From Streptomyces sp. SN-593 (GTDB taxonomy: Bacteria; Actinomycetota; Actinomycetes; Streptomycetales; Streptomycetaceae), in the NCBI RefSeq assembly GCF_016756395.1, contig NZ_AP018365.1:5273001-5337000 (forward strand): 64,000 nucleotides of DNA, in the 5' to 3' direction. This document shows positions 9,366-17,343 of the stretch, in pieces. How positions within the stretch are numbered: position 1 is the stretch's first letter; each line of letters starts with the position of its first letter. The notes beneath the pieces are model-generated. The model ran no database searches and was not told the origin of the DNA. It saw nothing but the letters and a program-made list of their open reading frames with translations. The translations under genes were made by a program, and so were the position numbers.

Positions 9366-9418
9366 GCGCCGAGTTCGCCTGGGCGCGAGCCGGGAGGCGC
9401 CCGCGGGGAGGGCACGAC

Positions 9419-11107
9419 ATGGATGGGGCCGGACACGGCGACGAAGGGCGGCTCGTCGCGGGCCGCTACCGGCTGCTCGAACGCGTCGGCCGGGGCGGGA
9501 TGGGCACGGTGTGGCGGGCCGAGGACGAACTCCTCGGCCGCCTGGTCGCGGTGAAGAAGCTGCACTCGCCGCAACCGCACATGGACGACGAGGAGTTGGC
9601 CACGCTCTTCGAGCGCACCCGGCGCGAGGCGCGGGCCGCCGCGCGGATCAGCCACCCGAACGTCGTGGTGGTGCACGACGTGGTCGACGACGCGGGGCTG
9701 CCGTCCATCGTGATGGAGTACGTCCCCTCGGTCACGCTGGGCGAACGCCTCAAGGAGCAGGGCCCGTTGGAGCCCGCCGAGGCGGCGCGGGTCGGCCGCG
9801 GCATGATCGCCGCGCTGCGCGCCGCGCACCGCGCCGGGGTGCTGCACCGCGACGTCAAGCCCGGCAACGTGCTGCTCGGCGGGGACCAGCGGGTCGTGCT
9901 CACCGACTTCGGCATCGCGCAGGCGTCGGGCACCTCCACCCTGACCCGCACCGGTGAACTCATCGGCTCCATCGACTTCCTGAGTCCGGAACGGATACGC
10001 GGCGTGCCGCCCGGGCCCGAGGCGGACCTGTGGGCGCTGGGCGCGACGCTGTACCAGGCGGTGGAGGGCTCGTCCCCCTTCCGCCGCCCGACCGCCATCG
10101 AGACGGCGTACGCCATCGCCGAGGAGCCGGTGCGGCCGCCCGCGAAGGCCGGTGCGCTCATCGGCGTCATCACCGGGCTGCTCGCCAAGGAGCCGGGCGA
10201 CCGGCTGTCGGCCGACGAGGCCGAGCGGATGCTGCGGGTGCCGGCGGCCGACTCGGACACCACGCGGGTGGACCGCGGGCGCTTCGAGTCGCCGCCCGGC
10301 CAGACCACCACCACCCGCGTCGCGCCGTACGCCCCGGCCTCCCACGCCGCGCCCCCCGGCCCGGCGACGGGCCACCCGCCGTCCGGCGGACCGGCCGGGG
10401 GCCTCACGGCACCGCCGGGCGGGCCGGGCGGAGCGCACGCGGTCCCGCCACCCGCCGGGGGCCGAAGGCACCGGGCGCTGCCCTGGATCGCCGCGGCCGT
10501 GGCGGCCGCCGTGGTGATCGGCGGCGCGCTGTACGCCGTCCACCGCGCGAACAGCTCCTCGGCGGAAGCCGACCCGGCGCCGACCGGTACGTCCGGGACG
10601 GCCTCGCCGTCCACCGCCCCGACCGGCGGGCAGACCACGCCCGCGCCGCCGCTCCCGGCCGGCTACCGGCTGGCCGAGGAGGACCACGACGGCTACCACT
10701 ACTCCGTGCCGGTGCCCGACGGCTGGAAGCGGACCACCCCGAACGGCACCGACGAGGTCGACTGGGTCACCCCCGACGGCCTGGTCGGACTGAAGGTCGA
10801 CGCGCTGCCCTTCGCCAGTACCGACCCCCTGGAGCACTTCCAGGAACTGGAGCCGCAGACCGAGCAGGCCGTCGGGGACACCTACCACCGGGAGCGGATG
10901 GACCGCACCGTGCGCCTCGGCCAGCAGGCCGCGCTGTGGGAGTTCACCTTCCAGGGCAAGGCCCGCGCCTGGCACGCCATCGACCTCGGCTTCGGCCGGC
11001 CAGGCGCCACCGAGTACGCGATCTACCTGTCGGCCCCCGACGCCCAGTGGCAGAAGTGGCGACCGGTGTTCGACAACGCCGTCGCCGGATTCCGGGCCGC
11101 CGACTGA
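9419..11107 (+). CDS. membrane-anchored Ser/Thr protein kinase (Hanks type)
   Basis: 562 residues. The kinase domain (about 15-280) is complete: the glycine loop GRGGMG (25-29), the Lys in VAVKK (46), HRDVKPGN with catalytic Asp145, DFG with Asp163 and the SPER substitute for APE. A Pro/Gly-rich linker leads to one transmembrane helix (about 355-376), and about 180 extracellular residues follow: a Ser/Thr/Pro tether and a globular part (YRLAEEDHDGYHYSVPVPDGW onward). All residues needed for phosphotransfer are present. No PASTA repeats are seen, so it is not PknB-like. It is the first of three consecutive genes of this design, 53 bp after glpD. ATG 9419 follows GGGGAGGG. Confidence 0.93.
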   Translation: MDGAGHGDEGRLVAGRYRLLERVGRGGMGTVWRAEDELLGRLVAVKKLHSPQPHMDDEELATLFERTRREARAAARISHPNVVVVHDVVDDAGLPSIVMEYVPSVTLGERLKEQGPLEPAEAARVGRGMIAALRAAHRAGVLHRDVKPGNVLLGGDQRVVLTDFGIAQASGTSTLTRTGELIGSIDFLSPERIRGVPPGPEADLWALGATLYQAVEGSSPFRRPTAIETAYAIAEEPVRPPAKAGALIGVITGLLAKEPGDRLSADEAERMLRVPAADSDTTRVDRGRFESPPGQTTTTRVAPYAPASHAAPPGPATGHPPSGGPAGGLTAPPGGPGGAHAVPPPAGGRRHRALPWIAAAVAAAVVIGGALYAVHRANSSSAEADPAPTGTSGTASPSTAPTGGQTTPAPPLPAGYRLAEEDHDGYHYSVPVPDGWKRTTPNGTDEVDWVTPDGLVGLKVDALPFASTDPLEHFQELEPQTEQAVGDTYHRERMDRTVRLGQQAALWEFTFQGKARAWHAIDLGFGRPGATEYAIYLSAPDAQWQKWRPVFDNAVAGFRAAD

Positions 11108-11309
11108 CCTGCCGGGTTCGCAACCACCTTCCCCGGTCGGGGATGATGGGAGCCGAACCGCCCGACAACCGCCGCCGGTGCCGCAGTTGGCGGCTGCCCC
11201 GACCGCGCCGCGCGCAGCGGCGCCCGGTGCGCGCCGCCGCCCGGCCCGGCACCCGCCGGAACGCGGCGCCGGAAGGCACGGCACCGGTCAGACACGACAG
11301 AGGGATTCC

Positions 11310-13166
11310 ATGAGCGAGGACGAAGGCACCGACGGACGCGTGCTCGCCGACCGGTACCGCCTCGGCGGCGTGCTCGGCAAGGGCGGCATGGGCACGGTGT
11401 GGCGCGCGGTCGACGAGACGCTCGGCCGCAACGTCGCCGTCAAGGAGCTGCGCTTCCCCGGCAACGTCGACGAGGACGAGAAGCGCCGGCTGGTCACCCG
11501 CACCCTGCGCGAGGCCAAGGCCACCGCGCGCATCCGCAGCACCGGCGCCATCACGGTCTTCGACGTCGTCAAGGAGGACGACCGGCCGTGGATCGTCATG
11601 GAGCTGGTCGAGGGCCGCTCGCTGGCCGACGCGATCCGCGAGGACGGCCCGCTCAGCCCCCGGCGCGCCGCCGAGATCGGGCTGGTGCTGCTCGACGTGC
11701 TCAGGGCCGCGCACGCTGAGGGCATCCTGCACCGCGACGTGAAGCCGTCCAACGTGCTGCTCGCGGAGGCCGGCGACGACGAGGCGGGCCGCGCCTCGGG
11801 CGCGGGACGGGTCGTGCTCGGGGACTTCGGCATCGCCCTGATCGACGGCGACCCGTCGGTGACGTCCACCGGCATGCTCGTCGGCGCGCCGTCGTACATC
11901 TCGCCCGAGCGGGCCCGCGGCCAGAAGCCCGGCCCGCCCGCCGACCTGTGGTCGCTGGGGGCGCTGCTGTACGCCTCGGTCGAGGGGCATCCGCCCTACG
12001 ACAAGGGCTCCGCGATCGCCACCCTCACCGCGGTGATGACCGAGCCGGTCGGGCCGATGCGCAACGCCGGACCGCTCGCCGAGGTGATCACCGGGCTGCT
12101 GGTGAAGGACCCGCAGCGGCGGCTGGACGACGCGGGCGCGCGGCGGCTGCTGGACGCGGTGGTCAACGCCCCGGAGGAGCCGGCCGCGCCGGCCGCGGAC
12201 GCCACCCGCATGATGGCGCTCCCGGCGGCCCCGCCGGCCGCGGGCGCTGCCGCCGACCCCCAGCCGGTGCCCACCGACGCACCGCCCGCCGCCCGCAAGG
12301 CCGCCCTCGACCAGGCCAGGGCGCGCGAGGCGCTGCGGTCGCTGCGCAAGGCCGCCGACCGCAAGGCGCCCGCGGGACCGGGCGCGGCGGCGCCGGCCGG
12401 ACCGGCCCGCGCGCCGCTGAGCGACGTGGTGCCGCGCCGCACCCTGGTGATCGTGATCGCCGTGGTGCTGGTGGCGCTGCTCGGCACCCTGATAGGCGTG
12501 GCGGTGGCCAACTCCGGCGGCGGCGACGACAAGGGCGGCAAGGGCGCGCCGAGCGGCACCCCCAGCACCTCCATCAGCGCCACCGGGCGCAACGCGGCCG
12601 AGACGACCGGGCAGGCGCAGGACCCCGACGGCGCCACCGGCGGGCCCGCCACCACCGCCTCCACCAAAGCGCCGTCCTCCGCTTCCCCCTCCACCTCGTC
12701 ATCCGGCACCGGCACCCTCCCCGCGGGCTGGCACGTCTTCAAGGACTCCGAGGGCTTCTCCATCGCGCTGCCCGCGGGATGGAAGCGGGTCGGGGACGAC
12801 GGGTACGGCGTCGGTTCGCGCTTCAAGGGCAGCGGCGGCGAGAACCTGCTCGTGGACTGGACCCACCACCCGGGCAAGAGCGCGCTGGGCAACTGGCGCA
12901 CCTCGGCGGCCGCCGCGCCCGGTTCGATGCCGGGCTACCACCAGATCAAGGTGGTGTCCGCGGACTACCGCGACTACGACGCGGCCGACTGGGAATACAC
13001 CCGGCAGGAGCAGGGTAAGGCCGTACATGTCCTGAACCGCGGCATGGTGACGGACGCGAAGCACGGCTACGCCCTGATGTTCACCACCCCGGCCGGCGCG
13101 TGGGGCGACGACGCGAACGCGAAGCGGCTCGCGACCTTCTTCAGTACCTTCAAACCGGCCGAGTGA
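11310..13166 (+). CDS. membrane-anchored Ser/Thr protein kinase (Hanks type)
   Basis: 618 residues, with the same design as the preceding gene. The intracellular kinase domain is intact: GKGGMG (23-28), Lys45 in VAVKE, HRDVKPSN with catalytic Asp143, and DFG with Asp172. An Ala-rich linker holds RKAALDQARAREALRSLRKA, a likely coiled helix. One transmembrane segment (about 379-400, LVIVIAVVLVALLGTLIGVA) precedes a Ser/Thr-rich tether and a small extracellular domain (GWHVFKDSEGFSIALPAGWK). That outer domain resembles the outer part of the first and third proteins, so the three probably arose by duplication. ATG 11310 follows AGAGGG. About 200 bp with no gene separates it from the first kinase. 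Confidence 0.93.
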   Translation: MSEDEGTDGRVLADRYRLGGVLGKGGMGTVWRAVDETLGRNVAVKELRFPGNVDEDEKRRLVTRTLREAKATARIRSTGAITVFDVVKEDDRPWIVMELVEGRSLADAIREDGPLSPRRAAEIGLVLLDVLRAAHAEGILHRDVKPSNVLLAEAGDDEAGRASGAGRVVLGDFGIALIDGDPSVTSTGMLVGAPSYISPERARGQKPGPPADLWSLGALLYASVEGHPPYDKGSAIATLTAVMTEPVGPMRNAGPLAEVITGLLVKDPQRRLDDAGARRLLDAVVNAPEEPAAPAADATRMMALPAAPPAAGAAADPQPVPTDAPPAARKAALDQARAREALRSLRKAADRKAPAGPGAAAPAGPARAPLSDVVPRRTLVIVIAVVLVALLGTLIGVAVANSGGGDDKGGKGAPSGTPSTSISATGRNAAETTGQAQDPDGATGGPATTASTKAPSSASPSTSSSGTGTLPAGWHVFKDSEGFSIALPAGWKRVGDDGYGVGSRFKGSGGENLLVDWTHHPGKSALGNWRTSAAAAPGSMPGYHQIKVVSADYRDYDAADWEYTRQEQGKAVHVLNRGMVTDAKHGYALMFTTPAGAWGDDANAKRLATFFSTFKPAE

Positions 13167-13294
13167 CGGGGCCGAAGCACGTATGGTGAGTACGTGTGGA
13201 CTGTCCGCAGCCGGATACCGACCGTCTCGTCGTCGGAGGTGTCCGGACCTGAAAGGGCCTGACCGTTTCGGGGGTCCTTCCAGGACGCGGGCGG

Positions 13295-15469
13295 ATGAGC
13301 GAACGGGCGGGCCGGAAGGGGGGCGCCGTGGAGGAGTACGCAGGCCGGGTGCTCGCTGAGCGCTACCGGCTGCCCCGGCCGCCCGCCGACGGCTTCGAAC
13401 TCGTGGAGAGCCGCGCCTTCGACACCTACAGCGGCCAGGAGGTCCTGGTCCACCAGGTGCTGCTGCCCGAGGTGGTCAGCGCCGAGGACGGCCCGGACAC
13501 GGCGGGCGACGACGGGCTGGACGAGAGCGCCCGGCGCGCCCTGGAGGCGGCCCGCAGCGCGGCCGCCATCCCCGACCACCCCCGGCTGGTGCAGGTCTTC
13601 GACATCTTCGTCGAGGACGGCAGCCTGTGGATCGCGAGCGAACTGGTGTCCGCCCGGTCGCTGGCCGCGATGCTCGCCGAGCGCCCGCTCGACGCGTACC
13701 GCGCCGCCGAGGTCGCCTCCGACGTGCTGACCGCGCTGCGCGCCCTGCACGCCACCGGCTGGACCCACCGCAACGTCACCGCGAGCACCGTCCTGGTCTG
13801 CGACGACGGCCGGGCCATGCTCGCGGGCCTGGCCGCCGGCGCCGCCCAGGAGGCGCTGTGCGGGTACGACCCGGTGCCCGAGCAGGTGCTCGCCGGCGGC
13901 GGTGAGGCGGAGTCCGACGACTGGCACGGCCCGCGCTCCGCGCTCGAACAGGAGCGGGCCCGGCAGAACCGCATCACCGTGGTCGGCGCCGTCACCGAGC
14001 GCTGGGCGCCGGAGCAGGCCCACGAGGTGCACGAGAACTGGCGGCTGTCCCCTCCGGTGGGCCCGGCCGCCGACCTGTGGGCGCTCGGCTCGCTGCTGTT
14101 CCGCAGCGTCCAGGGCCACCCGCCCTTCCCCGAGGAGAGCGCGGCCGAACTCGTCCAGCTTGTCTGCGCGGAGCCGCCGGCCTTCGCGGAGGAGTGCGGC
14201 CCGCTGCGGCCGGTCGTGGAGTCGCTGCTGCGCCAGGACCCCGAGGAGCGGCCGGAGGCCGAGGAACTGGGCGGCTGGCTGCGCTCGCTGATCCGCTCCG
14301 CGCCCGAGCCGGACGTCGGCGTGGGCACCGTGCAGGTGCCCACCGACCCGGCGAAGCTGCCGGTGAAGCGGCGCCGGGGCGAGCTGGTGCGCCGCCGCCG
14401 GAAGGCGGCCGCCGCGGCGGAGGCGGGCGGCACCCGGCACCGCCGGCACGCCCGCGGCAAGGAGGCCAGGGCCGGCCGGCCGCCGAAGCCCCCCAAACTG
14501 CCGAAGCCCGCGCAGGCGTCCGGCCCGGCCGGCGCCCTGGGCATGTCCGGCCTGGGGGCGGCACCCGCCGGCGCCACCGCGACCACCGCGCCGATGGAGG
14601 CGGTCCGCCCGGCGCCGCCGCCCCGGCCGCCGCGCCCGGCCGTGCCGGCGCAGCCCGCCGCGGCCCGCGGCCAGCGGCCCGCCGCCCGCCCGCCCATCCA
14701 CGAGGAGGACGTCGTCTACCGGCGTCCCGACGGCAGCGACGAGTCGCCACGCCGGCTCGGGGTGAAGCTGCTGATCGCGGTGCTGGTGATCCTCGCGGCC
14801 GCGGTGGCGTACGCCCTGCTGGTCATGCCGCACCGCGGCGACGGCTCCGGCGCGAAGGCCGACCGCAGCGTGCCGGCGTCCATGCCCAAGCCCGGCGCCG
14901 GGAAGTCCGACGGCAAGGGCGGCGCCTCCACCGCGCCCGGGTCCGGCACCTCGGCGCCCGCCACCACGCCGCCGGCCAAGCCCACCACGTCGGCGCCGGC
15001 CTCCCCGGCCGGGCCCTCGCTCGGCCCGGACTTCGCGCTGCGGCACGACCCCGCTGGCTTCTCCGTCGCGGTGCACACCGGCTGGCAGCGCTCGGGCCCC
15101 AACGCGCAGGACGAGGTCACCTACGCCGGCGACGACCTCCAGCTGACCGTGGTCCCCGGCCGCGACCGGTCCTCCGCGCGCGGCAGCGACCCGGTGGCCT
15201 ACCAGCTCGACGAGCCGGAGCTGTCCGACTTCCGCTCCTCGGCCTGGTCCTCGGCGTCGGGCCTCCAGTCCCTGACGCTCGACGGCCACCCGGCGGCGGA
15301 GGGCGAGTACACCTACCGCAACTCCAGCGGCCAGGGCGTGTACGCGCGCAACCTCGCCCTCCTGATCGACGGGAAGTACCACGTCGTGCTGGTCACCGGG
15401 CTGGACAGCCAGCGGGCCGCGGTCCAGCAGGCGTTCGACCGCGCCGTGGAGACCTACAGCGCCGGCTGA
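13295..15469 (+). CDS. membrane-anchored Ser/Thr kinase-like protein (pseudokinase)
   Basis: 724 residues in the same architecture as the two kinases before it, but the catalytic residues are gone. The glycine loop is absent, the VAVK Lys is His53 (VLVHQ), HRD reads HRN (Asn160 in WTHRNVTAS), and the DFG position reads AGL. The fold is still traceable through ADLWALGSLLF and PFPEESAAELVQLV. A basic, Pro-rich linker, one transmembrane helix (about 488-510) and an extracellular domain (LRHDPAGFSVAVHTGWQ) follow. It probably acts as a scaffold or regulator of the neighbouring kinases; this is inference. The start could instead be GTG 13328 (VEEYAGRVLAERYRL), where kinase similarity begins. Confidence 0.85.
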   Translation: MSERAGRKGGAVEEYAGRVLAERYRLPRPPADGFELVESRAFDTYSGQEVLVHQVLLPEVVSAEDGPDTAGDDGLDESARRALEAARSAAAIPDHPRLVQVFDIFVEDGSLWIASELVSARSLAAMLAERPLDAYRAAEVASDVLTALRALHATGWTHRNVTASTVLVCDDGRAMLAGLAAGAAQEALCGYDPVPEQVLAGGGEAESDDWHGPRSALEQERARQNRITVVGAVTERWAPEQAHEVHENWRLSPPVGPAADLWALGSLLFRSVQGHPPFPEESAAELVQLVCAEPPAFAEECGPLRPVVESLLRQDPEERPEAEELGGWLRSLIRSAPEPDVGVGTVQVPTDPAKLPVKRRRGELVRRRRKAAAAAEAGGTRHRRHARGKEARAGRPPKPPKLPKPAQASGPAGALGMSGLGAAPAGATATTAPMEAVRPAPPPRPPRPAVPAQPAAARGQRPAARPPIHEEDVVYRRPDGSDESPRRLGVKLLIAVLVILAAAVAYALLVMPHRGDGSGAKADRSVPASMPKPGAGKSDGKGGASTAPGSGTSAPATTPPAKPTTSAPASPAGPSLGPDFALRHDPAGFSVAVHTGWQRSGPNAQDEVTYAGDDLQLTVVPGRDRSSARGSDPVAYQLDEPELSDFRSSAWSSASGLQSLTLDGHPAAEGEYTYRNSSGQGVYARNLALLIDGKYHVVLVTGLDSQRAAVQQAFDRAVETYSAG

Positions 15470-15614
15470 CCGCCGTTCCGCCCACCTATTCGACCCCTTC
15501 TGAGCTGCGAAGATCATCACGATGCCATCACATGCTGGCGCGATCGTGGAAGTCCCGCAGAAAAAAGCTACTGATGGGTACCCACGGCGGTCCGGCCGCC
15601 GTACCCTCACCGGC

Positions 15615-17252
15615 ATGACGGATTCGCCGGAAAGCGTGACCCGCAGTGCATCCCTCGACGGCGGCGGCGCCGACAACCCCGTCGCCCCCCGGCCCGCCGT
15701 CGCGCGCGGCCCGCGCGACGTCGTCACCCCCGACCTGGTCGCCCGGCTGACCGCGGGCGTGCTCGGCTCCGGCCGTACCGCCGGCCACACCCCGCTGACC
15801 GGCGAGAAGCTCGCCGACCTGCCGGAGGCGACCCCGGACGACGTCGCCGAGGCCTACCGCCGGGCCCGCGCGGCCCAGGCCGGCTGGGCGGCCACCCCGG
15901 TGCGCGAGCGGGCCCGGGTGCTGCTGCGCTTCCACGACCTGGTGCTCGCCCGGCAGGCCGAGGTCCTGGACCTGATCCAGGTGGAGACCGGCAAGGCGCG
16001 GCTGCACGCCCACGAAGAGGTGCAGGTGGTCGCGATGTCCGCCCGGCACTACGGCTTCCGGGCGCCGGCCTACCTGCGGCCGAAGCGGCACACCGGGGCC
16101 GTGCCCGCGCTCACCAGGGCACTCGAACTGCGCCAGCCGCGCGGGGTGGTGGGCCAGATCTCGCCCTGGAACTACCCGCTGGAACTGTCCGTCGGCGACG
16201 CGCTGCCCGCCTTCGCGGCCGGCAACGCGGTGGTGATGAAGCCCGACACCGAGACCGCCCTGACCGCGCTGTGGGCCCGCCGGCAGCTCATCGAGGCGGG
16301 GCTGCCCGAGGACGTGTGGCAGATCGTGATCGGGGAGGGCCCGGTGGTCGGCCCCGCGGTCGTCGAGCACGCCGACTACGTCTCCTTCACCGGCTCCACC
16401 CGCACCGGCCGCGAGGTCGCCCAGCGCGCCGCCGCCCGGCTGGTCGGCGCCTCGCTCGAACTCGGCGGCAAGAACGCCCTGCTGGTGCTGCGCGACGCCG
16501 ACCTCGACCGGGCCGCCGCCGGCGCGGTGCGCGCCTGCTTCGCCTCCGCCGGGCAGTTGTGCATCTCCATCGAGCGGCTGTTCGTGCACGAGTCGGTCGC
16601 CGACGCCTTCACCGCGAAGTTCGTCGCGCTGACCCGGTCGCTCAAGCTCGGCACCGCGCTGGCCTACGGCGCGGGCATGGGCTCGCTGGTCGGCCGCCGG
16701 CAGCTCGACGTGGTCAGCCGGCACGTGGACGAGGCCCGGGAGAAGGGCGCCACGGTGCTCACCGGCGGACGCCCGCGCCCCGACATCGGCCCGTACGTCT
16801 ACGAGCCGACCGTGCTCGACGGGGTCGAGGCGCCGATGGCGGTGTGCACCGAGGAGACCTTCGGCCCGGTGGTGTCGGTCTACCGCTTCGCGGACGAGGA
16901 CGAGGCGGTCGCGCGCGCCAACGCCACCGAGTACGGGCTCAACTCCAGCGTGTGGACCCGCGACGTCCGCCGCGGCACCGCGATCGCGACCCGGCTGCGC
17001 TCCGGCACGGTCAACGTCAACGAGGCGTACGGCGCGGCCTATGGCAGCGTGCGGGCGCCGATGGGCGGCATGAAGGACTCCGGGCTCGGCCGCCGCCACG
17101 GCTCGGAGGGCATCCTCAAGTACACCGAGGCGCAGACCGTGGCGGTGCAGCGGCTGATGCCGATGGGCCCGGCGTTCGGCATGGACGACGAGAAGTACGC
17201 GGCGCTGCTCAACGCGTCGCTGCGGCTGATGAAGGCGCTGCGCATCCGCTGA
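15615..17252 (+). CDS. succinate-semialdehyde dehydrogenase family (NAD(P)+ aldehyde dehydrogenase)
   Basis: 545-residue aldehyde dehydrogenase, probably oxidising succinate semialdehyde to succinate. Visible elements are the GQISPWNYPLEL substrate/cofactor segment, the FTGSTRTGREV nucleotide loop, the general base Glu282 in LELGGKN and the catalytic Cys316 in SAGQLCIS. The C-terminal ETFGPVVSVYRF and MGGMKDSGLGRRHG segments are typical. Which semialdehyde is preferred cannot be read from the sequence. The ATG at 15615 was preferred to an upstream ATG at 15522, because the 31 extra residues look non-family. No clear ribosome-binding site precedes it, but TACCCT lies 8 nt upstream, so a leaderless transcript is possible. 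The GMC oxidoreductase follows 91 bp later. Confidence 0.88.
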   Translation: MTDSPESVTRSASLDGGGADNPVAPRPAVARGPRDVVTPDLVARLTAGVLGSGRTAGHTPLTGEKLADLPEATPDDVAEAYRRARAAQAGWAATPVRERARVLLRFHDLVLARQAEVLDLIQVETGKARLHAHEEVQVVAMSARHYGFRAPAYLRPKRHTGAVPALTRALELRQPRGVVGQISPWNYPLELSVGDALPAFAAGNAVVMKPDTETALTALWARRQLIEAGLPEDVWQIVIGEGPVVGPAVVEHADYVSFTGSTRTGREVAQRAAARLVGASLELGGKNALLVLRDADLDRAAAGAVRACFASAGQLCISIERLFVHESVADAFTAKFVALTRSLKLGTALAYGAGMGSLVGRRQLDVVSRHVDEAREKGATVLTGGRPRPDIGPYVYEPTVLDGVEAPMAVCTEETFGPVVSVYRFADEDEAVARANATEYGLNSSVWTRDVRRGTAIATRLRSGTVNVNEAYGAAYGSVRAPMGGMKDSGLGRRHGSEGILKYTEAQTVAVQRLMPMGPAFGMDDEKYAALLNASLRLMKALRIR

Positions 17253-17343
17253 GCGCCCGCCGGCGCCCAGCAGCCCGGCCCGCCCGGCGCACCCGCCCGG
17301 GCCGACGGCCGCGGCATGACCGACCGACCCTCCGGAGGACCAG

